64,000 nt of DNA, taken from positions 124,001 to 188,000 of the forward strand of contig NZ_RZYA01000005.1 of assembly GCF_004005495.1 (NCBI RefSeq), read 5' to 3'. This stretch comes from Streptomyces antnestii (GTDB taxonomy: Bacteria; Actinomycetota; Actinomycetes; Streptomycetales; Streptomycetaceae). Positions 42,242-50,648 of this stretch are shown in pieces (within the stretch, counting starts at the first letter, position 1; each line of letters starts with the position of its first letter). The notes under the pieces were generated by a model. The model was not told where the DNA came from, did no database searches, and worked only from the letters and a program-made list of their open reading frames with translations. Both the position numbers and the translations under genes were made by a program.

Positions 42242-44947
42242 CTACTGCACCGGCGGGACCTGCGCGCGCAGCAGGGTGCCCAGGCGCGTCGTGCGCGGCT
42301 TGGCCGCCACCTCGGCCACGGCGCGCGGCAGCGCCGCGTCCGCGCCGTGCACCACGGACAGATGCCGCTCCGCGCGCCCGAACGCCGTGTACACCCACGG
42401 GCGGCTCAGCGCCTGCGTCGCGTCGCCCGGCAGCACGACCACCGCGGCGGGCCAGCGCAGCCCCACCGCCTGGTGCGCGGTCAGCGCCCACCCGTGCCGC
42501 ACGGTCCTCTCCACGGCGTCCTGCGGTACGACGACCGGCTCGCCCGCGCAGTCCAGGTGCAGGCCCTCCGCGTCGGCCCGCACCACCCGGCCTGGCACGG
42601 TGCGGCCAGGGGCCGGCACGTACGCGATCCGGTCGCCGGGGTCGAAGCCGCCGAAGCGGCCCGGGCCCGGGTTGAGGCGCTCCTTGAGGGCCGCGTTCAG
42701 CGCGCGTGTGCCCGCCGCGCCGCCGTGCCCCGGAGTGATCACCTGGGTCTGCTCCGCAGGAATGCCGATCGCCCGGGGCACCGAGTCGGCGACCAGCTGT
42801 ACGGCCCGGTGGATCGCCTCGGCGGCGTCCCGCACCGGCACGATCACGACCTCCTTGCCGGGTGCCTCGACCTGGGTCAGCTCGCCCACGCCGATCCCGG
42901 AGACCAGCTCGCCGACCGGGCCGGGGTCAGGGGTGCGGGAGGCGATCTGCGGGCAGACGCGGGCGGCCAGGAGGTCCGCGAAGACCCGGCCGGGGCCCGC
43001 GGACCACAGGACCGCCGGGTCGCCGCTGAGGACGAGCCGGGCGCCGTCGGGCAGCGACTCGGCGAGCATCGCCGCCGTCTCCACGTCCAGCTGCGGCGCG
43101 TCCAGGACCACCAGCAGATCCACGGCGAGGGCCCCGTCCCGGTCCCGGCCCGGGCCCTCGGCGCCGGACAGCAGGCCCGCCACGGTGACCGCGGTGCCCT
43201 CCGGCGCGCCGGGGCCGAAGTGCTCGGCGAGGCGGCGGCGCCCGTCGACGCTGTGTGCCGCCGCGCACACGCGCAGGCCCAGACGGGCAGCGGCCTGGAC
43301 GAGGGCGGCGGGCTCCGCGAGGGCCGCCTCGGCGCCGGTGTGCAGGACGAGGCCGTGTCCGGCGACCGTCCTGATCAGTTCGGCGGTCGAACCGCCGGCC
43401 GCCGCGGCGGCGGGCTCCCAGTCCGCGCGGGCCTGCGAACCGTCCTCCTTGGACAGGGAGTTGACCAGCCGGGCGAGGCCGTCGGCCAGGCTCTCCTCGG
43501 CGAGCGCGTACCGCTCGAGGCCGACGAGCACCCGGACCGGCCGCTCGGCCTCCTCACCGTCCTCCTGTTCCGGGGCGGGGGCACCCGGCTCCTCCAGCGC
43601 GTCCTGGAAGACCAGCGCGTCGCCCTCCGCGATGGCGCTCTGCACCGCTTCGTCCGGATCGGGCACGGCACGCTTGCCGAGCGCGTCCGCGAGCAGCGGC
43701 GCGTCCAGGGCCGTGTGCCCCGCGACGGCTGCCTGCTCCAGCAGCCATACGGTGACGGCGCGGCCCCTGCGTTCGTCCTCGGGGCGGCACTCGGCGCCGA
43801 GCAGTGCACGGGCGAAACCGTCGGCCTGCTCGGGGCGCACGCCCGCGACCCGGAGCAGCTGCCACGGGTCCTCGCGGAGCGCGCCGTCGGCCCCCTCGCC
43901 GAGCGCCGCCGCGGCCGGCGCGGCGAGCGCGGCGGGGGCGCCTCCCTCGGACAGGACGGCGTGCACGGCCTCGACGGCCTCCACGCCCGGCTCGGCCGGA
44001 CCCGCGGGGGCGGTGGCTGGCGCGCGGCGGACGGGCTCGGTCGCGACCTTGCGGGGCGCGGGCGCCGGCTCACTGAACGCGGCGACGGGCCGCGCACCAC
44101 TCTCGACGGCCCGAACGGCGGCGAGCAGATCAGCGGCGGTCCCGCTCAGTTTCCCACCGGCCGCGATGGGCCCTTCCTTGGCCGCCTTCCGCTGAGCGAT
44201 CCGCTCCTGCAACGCCCGCTGCGCGGCAATCTCAGCGGCGGCCTCGGAGGGCGCTTCGCCTCCGGCGCCGTCGGCTTCGGCCTTCCCTTCGCCTTCGGCG
44301 GCGCCTTCGCCCTGGGCATCGCTTTGGCCTTCGTGTCGGGCGTCGGAGGCCTGGGCTGCGGCGTCGGCCTCGCCATCGGCGGCCCTGGACGTGCCGTCGG
44401 CGGCGGCTTCGGATGAGCTCGCGCCGTCGGCGGTGGCTTCCGAGTCGATCTCGCCGGCGGTGACGGCGGCGGCCTCGCCCCCGCCTTCGGTCACGCCCTC
44501 GGCCTCGCCCCCGGCCTCGCCTTCGGCTCCGCTGGGGGCGTCGACGTCACCGTCGGCCTCCCGTTCGGCGGTGGCTTCGTCGCCAGTAGCGGTTTCTGTC
44601 ACGCCCGCGACTGCGGCCTCGCCTTCGGCTCCGCCGGGCGCGTCGACGTCATCCTCGGCCTCACGTCCGGCGGCGGTCTCGGATGCGCCTCCGCCACCGG
44701 CGACGTCGCCGCTCTGTGCCGGGGCGCCGCTGCCGCTCCCGGCCACGGCGGCGCCGCCCCCGTCCTCGGCAGCCCCGGACCCGTCGCCGGTGTCGGTCGC
44801 GCCGGCCTCGGCGCGGGCACCGGCGCCCTCCGGAACGGCTTCCGCGGCGGTGTCCGTGGTGTCGGGCTCATGCTCGGTGCCGGTCGCGGCCGTGGGGGTC
44901 GCGTCCGGGGCCGCGAGGCCCTCCGTGGCGGCGGGCTCCGTACTCAC
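42242..44947 (-). CDS. RecD2-like helicase-fold protein with degenerate ATPase motifs
   Basis: The 901-residue protein has two parts. Residues 1 to about 245 are low-complexity, rich in Ala, Glu, Asp and Gly, and surely disordered. The rest follows the RecD2 plan: a helix-hairpin-helix-like segment LREDPWQLLRVAGVRPEQADGFARALL (about 355-382), a RecA-like domain, and a C-terminal LTAHQAVGLRWPAAVVVLPG...YTAFGRAERHLSVVH, equivalent to RecD's THKSQG...YTAVTRAK. The Walker A position reads LHTGAEAALAEP (about 533), without GKT, and Walker B reads LLVVLDAPQ, not DE. ATP hydrolysis is therefore doubtful. The GTG start overlaps the aldo/keto reductase stop. Confidence 0.75.
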   Translation of the reverse strand: MSTEPAATEGLAAPDATPTAATGTEHEPDTTDTAAEAVPEGAGARAEAGATDTGDGSGAAEDGGGAAVAGSGSGAPAQSGDVAGGGGASETAAGREAEDDVDAPGGAEGEAAVAGVTETATGDEATAEREADGDVDAPSGAEGEAGGEAEGVTEGGGEAAAVTAGEIDSEATADGASSSEAAADGTSRAADGEADAAAQASDARHEGQSDAQGEGAAEGEGKAEADGAGGEAPSEAAAEIAAQRALQERIAQRKAAKEGPIAAGGKLSGTAADLLAAVRAVESGARPVAAFSEPAPAPRKVATEPVRRAPATAPAGPAEPGVEAVEAVHAVLSEGGAPAALAAPAAAALGEGADGALREDPWQLLRVAGVRPEQADGFARALLGAECRPEDERRGRAVTVWLLEQAAVAGHTALDAPLLADALGKRAVPDPDEAVQSAIAEGDALVFQDALEEPGAPAPEQEDGEEAERPVRVLVGLERYALAEESLADGLARLVNSLSKEDGSQARADWEPAAAAAGGSTAELIRTVAGHGLVLHTGAEAALAEPAALVQAAARLGLRVCAAAHSVDGRRRLAEHFGPGAPEGTAVTVAGLLSGAEGPGRDRDGALAVDLLVVLDAPQLDVETAAMLAESLPDGARLVLSGDPAVLWSAGPGRVFADLLAARVCPQIASRTPDPGPVGELVSGIGVGELTQVEAPGKEVVIVPVRDAAEAIHRAVQLVADSVPRAIGIPAEQTQVITPGHGGAAGTRALNAALKERLNPGPGRFGGFDPGDRIAYVPAPGRTVPGRVVRADAEGLHLDCAGEPVVVPQDAVERTVRHGWALTAHQAVGLRWPAAVVVLPGDATQALSRPWVYTAFGRAERHLSVVHGADAALPRAVAEVAAKPRTTRLGTLLRAQVPPVQ

Positions 44948-45927
44948 AGCGTGCTCCAGTCCTGATCGGGATAGCGGTGCACGGGCGCCGACACGTCGTC
45001 GAGCGCCTGGCAGATCTCGTCAGGAAGACTAAGCGCCTCCACTGACAACGCCGCCGTGAGCTGCTGCGCGTTGCGCGCGCCGATGACGGGGGCGGCCACC
45101 CCGGGCCGGTCGCGGACCCATGCGAGGGCGATCTGGAGCGGGGTCACCGCGAGACCGTCCGCCGCCGTGGTGACCGCGTCGACGATGCGGGTCGCGGCGT
45201 CGTCGAGGTACGGCGCCACGAAGGGCGCCATGTGGTCGGACGCGCCCCGGGAGTCGGACGGGGTCGCGTGCCGGTACTTGCCGGTGAGGACTCCGCGTCC
45301 CAGGGGGGACGAGGGGAGCAGGCCGATGCCCAGGTCGAGCGCCGCGGGCAGCACCTCCCGTTCGACTCCGCGCTGGAGCAGCGAGTACTCCATCTGCGTA
45401 CCTGCGAGCCGGGTCCGTATACCGGGTGCCGCCAGCTGCCACGTCGCGGCCTTGGCGAGCTGCCAGCCGCAGAAGCCGGCGACGCCCGCGTACCGGGCGC
45501 GGCCGCTGCTCACCGCGATGTCGAGGGCCTGGAGCGTCTCGTCGAGCGGGGTGGCCGGGTCGAAGGCGTGGATCTGCCAGAGGTCGACGTAGTCGGTGCC
45601 GAGGCGGGCGAGGGACGCGTCGAGCGAGGAGAGAAGGTGGCCGCGCGAGCCGTCGAAGCGGCGGTCCGGGTCGGGCACGCTCCCCGCCTTCGTCGCGATG
45701 ACCAGGTCGCGGCGCGGTACGAGGCCCTCGATGAGCTGCCCGAGGACGTACTCGGCCTCCCCGCCCCCGTAGACGTCGGCCGTGTCGACGAGCGTGCCGC
45801 CCGCTTCCCAGAACGTCTTCAGCAGGTCCGCGGCGTCGTGCTCGTCGGTGTCGCGGCCCCAGGTGAGGGTGCCGAGCCCGATCCGGGACACTCGCAGGCC
45901 GGTGCGGCCGAGATGCCTCTGCTCCAT
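44944..45927 (-). CDS. Aldo/keto reductase
   Basis: A 327-residue NADPH-dependent oxidoreductase with a TIM-barrel fold. The catalytic tetrad is visible: Asp48 and Tyr53 in LVDTADVYGGG, Lys80 in VIATKAGS and His in DLWQIHAFDP. The cofactor region LLPSSPLGRGVLTGKY and VIGARNAQQL are typical of the YajO/Tas-type subgroup. It reduces a carbonyl substrate that cannot be predicted. It is upstream of and overlaps the RecD-like gene by four bases, so the two are co-transcribed, an unexpected pairing. ATG 45927 gives the family N-terminus MEQRHLGRTG. Confidence 0.93.
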   Translation of the reverse strand: MEQRHLGRTGLRVSRIGLGTLTWGRDTDEHDAADLLKTFWEAGGTLVDTADVYGGGEAEYVLGQLIEGLVPRRDLVIATKAGSVPDPDRRFDGSRGHLLSSLDASLARLGTDYVDLWQIHAFDPATPLDETLQALDIAVSSGRARYAGVAGFCGWQLAKAATWQLAAPGIRTRLAGTQMEYSLLQRGVEREVLPAALDLGIGLLPSSPLGRGVLTGKYRHATPSDSRGASDHMAPFVAPYLDDAATRIVDAVTTAADGLAVTPLQIALAWVRDRPGVAAPVIGARNAQQLTAALSVEALSLPDEICQALDDVSAPVHRYPDQDWSTL

Positions 45928-46066
45928 GGGCGCTGAGATTACTGGCCGGACGCCGGTTCGTCGGGGGCCTGTGGACAACCGGCCTCCACCGGCCCGGAAT
46001 CGGCCGCGCCAGGGGCGCGCTAGGGTGCCCCGACAAAGACGTTACCGATGGGTAAGGGGATCGGCC

Positions 46067-47122
46067 ATGCAGCTCGGCATCAACCTCGGTTACTGGGGCG
46101 CCGGAATGGACGCGGACAATCTGGCCGTGGCCAAGGAGGCGGACAAGCTCGGCTACGCCGTCTGCTGGGCCGCCGAGGCCTACGGCTCCGACGCGCCGAC
46201 CGTGCTCGCCTACGTCGCCGCGCAGACCGAGCGCATCGACATCGGCTCCGCGATCATGCAGATCCCGGCCCGCCAGCCCGCGATGACGGCGATGACGGCC
46301 GCGACCCTCGACTCCCTGTCCGGCGGCCGCTTCCGCCTCGGCCTCGGCGTCTCCGGCCCGCAGGTCTCCGAGGGCTGGTACGGCGTGAAGTTCGACAAGC
46401 CGCTCGCCCGCACCCGCGAGTACGTCGACATCGTGCGCCGCGCGATGAGCCGGGAACGGCTCTCCTACGAGGGCGAGCACTGGACGCTGCCGCTGCCGGG
46501 CGGCCCCGGCAAGCCGCTCAAGCTGACCGTGCACCCGCAGCGCGAGCACATCCCGCTCTACATCGCGGCGATCGGCCCGAAGAACCTGGAGCAGACAGGC
46601 GAGATCGCCGACGGCGCCCTGCTGATCTTCCCGGCCGCCGAGCACCTGGAGGAGACCGCCCTGACGCACCTGCGCGCGGGGCGCGAGAAGGCCGGGAAGA
46701 CGATGGAGGGCTTCGACGTCGTCCCGACGCTGCCGCTCGCGCTCGGCGCCGACCAGGACGTGCCCGCGCTCGCCGACATGTTCCGCCCGTACACCGCCCT
46801 GTACGTCGGCGGCATGGGCAGCCGTAAGCAGAACTTCTACAACCAGCTCGCCCAGCGCATGGGCTACGAGAAGGAGGCCGCCGAGATCCAGGACAAGTAC
46901 CTGGGCGGCGACAAGGAGGGTGCGGGCGCGGCCGTGCCGCACCAGCTGATCGACTCGACGACGCTGCTCGGCTCCGTGGAGCGGATCGCCGAGAGGATGC
47001 AGGCCTACGCCGCGGCCGGGGTGACCACCCTGACGCTGGCTCCCGCCGGCTTCACGCTCGACGAGCGGATCGCGGCCCTGCGAGCCGGCACCGAGGCCCT
47101 GGAGCGGGCCGGACTGGCGTAA
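46067..47122 (+). CDS. LLM-class F420-dependent oxidoreductase
   Basis: A 351-residue luciferase-like monooxygenase-fold protein, MQLGINLGYWGAGMDADNLA. Conserved parts are VCWAAEAYGSDAPTVLAYVAAQTERI, GSAIMQIPARQPAMTAMTAATLDSLSGGRFRLGLGVSGPQVSEGWYG and IPLYIAAIGPKNLEQTGEIADGALL, typical of F420-dependent mycobacterial and streptomycete LLM enzymes. F420 rather than FMN is inferred from the subfamily. The substrate is unknown. AAGGGGA lies before the ATG. The 3' end is duplicated downstream (47152-47169). Confidence 0.9.
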   Translation: MQLGINLGYWGAGMDADNLAVAKEADKLGYAVCWAAEAYGSDAPTVLAYVAAQTERIDIGSAIMQIPARQPAMTAMTAATLDSLSGGRFRLGLGVSGPQVSEGWYGVKFDKPLARTREYVDIVRRAMSRERLSYEGEHWTLPLPGGPGKPLKLTVHPQREHIPLYIAAIGPKNLEQTGEIADGALLIFPAAEHLEETALTHLRAGREKAGKTMEGFDVVPTLPLALGADQDVPALADMFRPYTALYVGGMGSRKQNFYNQLAQRMGYEKEAAEIQDKYLGGDKEGAGAAVPHQLIDSTTLLGSVERIAERMQAYAAAGVTTLTLAPAGFTLDERIAALRAGTEALERAGLA

Positions 47123-47169
47123 CCGGCCTGACAGGGGGAGAGGGAGGGGCAGGGCCGGACTGGCGTAAC
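47106..47169. repeat. 18-bp direct repeat spanning the LLM gene end
   Basis: GGGCCGGACTGGCGTAAC occurs at 47106-47123, covering the last codons and TAA stop, and identically at 47152-47169. It is another gene-end duplication like those at gntR and idnD. Confidence 0.85.
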
Positions 47170-47190
47170 GGGGAGAGGGAAAGTTCTGCG

Positions 47191-47227
47191 GCCGTGGTGG
47201 GGGCTCGGGGGTCTTCCCCGCCACGGC
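47191..47227 (+). terminator. Hairpin terminator after the LLM gene
   Basis: GCCGTGGTGGGG pairs with CCCCGCCACGGC (one G-T) around a 13-base loop. The remainder of 47228-47403 has no gene; TTGACT at 47344 may be the -35 of the ferritin-like gene promoter. Confidence 0.7.
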
Positions 47228-47403
47228 CGTCACGGGTAACAACGCCCCATCGCGCCCGTGGTTACGCCCTGGAACGCCCGGCCCGGGCCCTTCTTCCGGC
47301 CGAGTGGCCGCACACTGCTGTTGCCTGGTCCGGCATGCCGCATTTGACTCGTTTTCGGCGGAACCCTGCACGGAAACGCGCGGCGCGCACGGAGGTGCCA
47401 GAG

Positions 47404-48192
47404 ATGCTGTCGGCCAAGAGCCTGTTCCAGGAGATCCTCGACAACGACGAGTCGTTCCGGCTCTTCTGCTCCATCGCGGCGAGCGGGGAGTCGCAGGGCG
47501 GCTGGGAGAACGGCCGTATCGCCGACCTGGTGCCCGCGAGCGAGCGGGACCTCGCGCCCAAGGTGGCGCGGCACGGCGCCGACGAGGACAAGCACGGGCG
47601 GATCTTCAACGCCCTCATGAAGAAGCGCGGTCTCGAGCCCGTCGAGGTCCCGCCGGAGACCGACTACACGATGCTCCTGGAACAGCACGGCATCGGCCTC
47701 GCGCACGAGCAGCTCAAGCGCGACGAACGGCTCACCGTCCGGGACATCGTCACGTACCTCGCCCACAGCCGCGTCACCGAGCAGCGGGCCTCCGAGCAGA
47801 TGGACCTGCTGCGCAAGCACTTCGCGGGCGACCCCGGCATCGGCCACGCCGTGAAGATGATCTCGGCCGACGAGGACAACCACCTCGCGTACTGCCACGA
47901 GGAGCTGCTGCGGTTCGCGTACGCGGGCCACGGCCGCGACATCCAGCGCATCCTGCGCGAGTGCGCCCTGGCGGAGATCCGGGTCTACCGCGACGTCAGC
48001 CTCGCCGTGATGGACCACATGGGGCGCATCCTGGGCTGGCCGAAGGCCAAGGCCGCCCTGCTCGCCGCGGGCATCCACGCCGTGTACGCGTACGAGCGCC
48101 TCGGTGGCTGGCGGCGGATGGTGTCCCTGACGATGCCGGAGCGGCGCAACGCGCTCGGCGGGCCCCCGGAGAGCGCGGCCGAGTTCGCGTAG
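47404..48192 (+). CDS. Ferritin-like diiron-fold protein
   Basis: A 262-residue soluble helical protein. Two ExxH motifs, in HGADEDKHGRIF and SADEDNHLAYCHEELL, and intervening glutamates in SGESQGGWENGR and TEQRASEQMDLL give the pattern of a ferritin-like four-helix bundle with a dinuclear metal site. A C-terminal helical extension contains AVMDHMGRILGWPKAKAALLAAGIHAVYAYERLGGWRR. Possible roles are an oxidase or hydroxylase, or metal or peroxide handling; none is established. GGAGGTG seven bases before the ATG supports the start. It converges with corA. Confidence 0.85.
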   Translation: MLSAKSLFQEILDNDESFRLFCSIAASGESQGGWENGRIADLVPASERDLAPKVARHGADEDKHGRIFNALMKKRGLEPVEVPPETDYTMLLEQHGIGLAHEQLKRDERLTVRDIVTYLAHSRVTEQRASEQMDLLRKHFAGDPGIGHAVKMISADEDNHLAYCHEELLRFAYAGHGRDIQRILRECALAEIRVYRDVSLAVMDHMGRILGWPKAKAALLAAGIHAVYAYERLGGWRRMVSLTMPERRNALGGPPESAAEFA

Positions 48193-48209
48193 CCGGGGCG
48201 GGCCGGGCG

Positions 48210-49208
48210 CTACAGCCAGCCGCGCCGCTTGAACTGCCGGTAGAGCAGCACCTCGAGCCCGACCATCACGAGGATCACGGCCGGATAGGACCCGATCCAG
48301 TGCAGCTCCGGCATGTGGTCGAAGTTCATGCCGTAGACGCCCGCGATCATGGTCGGGACGGCGGCCATGGCGGCCCACGCGGAGATCTTCCGCATGTCGT
48401 CGTTCTGCCGCACGCTCATCTGCGCCAGGTGCGCCGAGAGGACGTCCGAGACGAGGCGGTCGAGGCCGTCCACGGACTCGTTGACCTTCAGCAGATGGTC
48501 CATGACGTCCCGGAAGAAGGGCCGCGCCGTCTCGTCCACGAAGGGCACGGACGCCATGAACTGGCCCGTGCCCGCGAGCCTGGTCAGCGGGACCGTCAGC
48601 GGGCCCGTGGCCCGGCGGAACTCCAGGATCTGGCGCTTGAACGTGTAGATCCGGGACGCCGTGTGGCGCGAGCCGCCCCCTTCGGGGGAGAACACCTCCG
48701 TCTCAAGGCCCTCCAGGTCGGCCTGCAGCTCGCTCGCGACCTCCAGATAGTGGTCGACTACCGCGTCGGCGACCGAATAGAGCACCGCCGTGGGCCCGTG
48801 CCGCAGCACCTCGGGATCGGCTTCGAGCCGTTTGCGTACGGCCCTCAGGGGTGCGCCCTCGCCGTGCCGGACGGTCACCACGAACGCGTCGCCCAGGAAC
48901 AGCATGAGCTCTCCCGAGGAGACCCGGTCGCTCTCCGGCTCGTACACGACCGGCTTGAGGACCACGAACAGCGAGTCGTCGTACACCTCGAGCTTCGGCC
49001 GCTGGTGCGCCTTGAGGGCGTCCTCTACGGCCAGCGGATGCAGCCCGAACTCCTCGCTGACCCGGTCGAACTCGTGCTGCGTCGGCTCGTGCAGGCCGAT
49101 CCACACGAAGGAGTCCCCGGCCGCCTTCGCCTCCGCGAGCGCGTCGCAGAAGTCCGCGGGCCCCTCGGTCCTGCGCCCGTTCCGGTAGATGCCGCAGTCG
49201 ACGATCAC
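48210..49208 (-). CDS. corA: CorA-type magnesium/cobalt transporter
   Basis: From GTG 49208 the protein has 332 residues. A large cytoplasmic N-terminal domain (FVWIGLHEPTQHEFDRVSEEF, HPLAVEDALKAHQRPKLEVYDDSLFVVLK) leads through a long helix to two C-terminal membrane helices, with the selectivity motif YGMNFDHMPEL between them (GMN) and a basic tail RQFKRRGWL. It forms a pentameric channel for Mg2+ and sometimes Co2+. It is divergent from the phosphatase gene at 49271. Confidence 0.95.
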   Translation of the reverse strand: MIVDCGIYRNGRRTEGPADFCDALAEAKAAGDSFVWIGLHEPTQHEFDRVSEEFGLHPLAVEDALKAHQRPKLEVYDDSLFVVLKPVVYEPESDRVSSGELMLFLGDAFVVTVRHGEGAPLRAVRKRLEADPEVLRHGPTAVLYSVADAVVDHYLEVASELQADLEGLETEVFSPEGGGSRHTASRIYTFKRQILEFRRATGPLTVPLTRLAGTGQFMASVPFVDETARPFFRDVMDHLLKVNESVDGLDRLVSDVLSAHLAQMSVRQNDDMRKISAWAAMAAVPTMIAGVYGMNFDHMPELHWIGSYPAVILVMVGLEVLLYRQFKRRGWL

Positions 49209-49270
49209 GAGACAGATTCTTCCCAGGGGTCGCCCTCCCCGCACGCCGCGCCGGCTCTAGGCTGGCCCGC

Positions 49271-49957
49271 ATGCCCACGCTGATCCTCGTCCGGCACGGA
49301 CGCTCCACCGCCAACACCGCGGGCCTGCTCGCCGGGTGGACACCCGGTGTGTCCCTCGACGAGCGGGGCGCCGCGCAGGCCGCCGCGCTGCCCGGACGGC
49401 TCGCCGAGGTGCCCCTCGCCGAGATCGTCACCAGCCCCCTGCAGCGCTGCCAGGAGACGCTGGCCCCCCTGCTGGCCGCGCGGCCGGAGCTCACCCCGCA
49501 CACCGACGACCGCATCGGCGAGTGCCACTACGGCGACTGGTCGGGCCGCAAGCTCGCCGAACTCGTCGACGAGCCGCTGATGGAGGTCGTGCAGCAGCAC
49601 CCCTCCGCCGCCGCGTTCCCCGGCGGGGAGTCCATGCGCGCCATGCAGCACCGGGCCGCGGAGGCCGTACGCGAGTGGAACGCGCGCGTGGAGCGCGACC
49701 ACGGCGCCGACGCCACCTATCTGATGTGCTCGCACGGCGACATCATCAAGTCGCTCGTCGCGGACGCGATAGGGCTTCATCTGGACCTCTTCCAGCGCAT
49801 CTCCGTAGAGCCGTGTTCCATCACGGCGATCCGTTACACCCGGCTCCGGCCCTATCTCGTCCGCCTCGGCGACACCGGTGACTTCGCGTCGCTCGCCCGG
49901 CGCGAGAAGCCCGCGGAGGGGGACGCACCTGTCGGAGGCGGTGCGGGCGCCCCGTGA
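49271..49957 (+). CDS. MSMEG_4193-family histidine phosphatase
   Basis: A 228-residue phosphoglycerate mutase-like protein: ILVRHGRSTANTAGLLAGWT (catalytic RHG), IVTSPLQRCQETLAPLL, IGECHYGDWSGRKLAEL and the second His in LMCSHGDIIKSLVADA. The subgroup is recognised by its fixed neighbourhood: it is followed by a DUF3090 gene, an SCO1664-family gene and mshC, as in many actinobacteria. The substrate is unknown; a link to inositol-phosphate or mycothiol metabolism is plausible but unproven. Confidence 0.9.
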   Translation: MPTLILVRHGRSTANTAGLLAGWTPGVSLDERGAAQAAALPGRLAEVPLAEIVTSPLQRCQETLAPLLAARPELTPHTDDRIGECHYGDWSGRKLAELVDEPLMEVVQQHPSAAAFPGGESMRAMQHRAAEAVREWNARVERDHGADATYLMCSHGDIIKSLVADAIGLHLDLFQRISVEPCSITAIRYTRLRPYLVRLGDTGDFASLARREKPAEGDAPVGGGAGAP

Positions 49958-50057
49958 TCGTCCGCCGCAGTAGGGTGAAGCCGTCGCGGTGACCGCAGTC
50001 GTCGCCGCGCTCGATCAAGCAGTCGGTCCCCGCAGTCGATCCCAATGGAGACAGGAC

Positions 50058-50648
50058 GTGTCCCGTCAGGTGTTCCTCTACGACCCGCCGGAGCGTTTCG
50101 TGGCCGGTACGGTCGGGCTCCCCGGGCGCCGCACCTTCTTCCTCCAGGCCTCGGCCGGCGCCCGTGTCACGAGCGTCGCCCTGGAGAAGACCCAGGTCGC
50201 CGCGCTCGCCGAGCGCATGGACGAGCTCCTCGACGAAGTCGTGCGCCGCAGCGGCGGGAACGCCTCCGTGCCCGCCGTCACGCCCACGGAGATCTCCGAC
50301 ACCGCGCCCCTGGAGTCGCCCGTCGACGAGGAGTTCCGGGTCGGCACGATGGCCCTCGCCTGGGACGGCGAGGAGGAGCGGATGATCGTCGAGGCGCAGG
50401 CCCTCGTCGAACTCGACGCGGACACCGACGAGGACCTCGCGGAGGCCGAGGAGCGGCTGCTCCAGGACGAGGAGAACGGCCCCCCGATGCTGCGGGTCCG
50501 GCTCACCGGCGTACAGGCGCGCGCCTTCGCCAAGCGGGCCCTCGACGTCGTCAACGCGGGGCGTCCGCCGTGCCCGCTGTGCAGTCTGCCGCTCGACCCG
50601 GAGGGACACGTATGCCCGCGTCAGAACGGATACCGGCGAGGAGCGTGA
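50058..50648 (+). CDS. DUF3090-family protein
   Basis: A 196-residue protein from GTG 50058, VSRQVFLYDPPERFVAGTVG LPGRRTFFLQAS, with a C-terminal zinc-binding end CPLCSLPLDPEGHVC (two CxxC/CxxxxxxxxHxC-type knuckles). DUF3090 proteins are restricted to actinobacteria and always occur with the neighbouring SCO1664-family gene. Function is unknown. It ends 37 bases inside the next gene, so the pair is translationally coupled. Confidence 0.9.
   Translation: MSRQVFLYDPPERFVAGTVGLPGRRTFFLQASAGARVTSVALEKTQVAALAERMDELLDEVVRRSGGNASVPAVTPTEISDTAPLESPVDEEFRVGTMALAWDGEEERMIVEAQALVELDADTDEDLAEAEERLLQDEENGPPMLRVRLTGVQARAFAKRALDVVNAGRPPCPLCSLPLDPEGHVCPRQNGYRRGA

Noticed and set aside
44200..44940. Repetitive GCC/GTC/TCC-rich stretch as a possible satellite or origin
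   Set aside because: It is the codon-biased Ala/Glu/Asp-rich N-terminus of the RecD-like protein; no DnaA boxes or regular period were seen.
45009..45024. CTAAGCGCCTCCACTG inside the aldo/keto reductase gene as a fourth TetR-type site
   Set aside because: It lies in coding sequence, lacks the right half of the palindrome and is far from any promoter.
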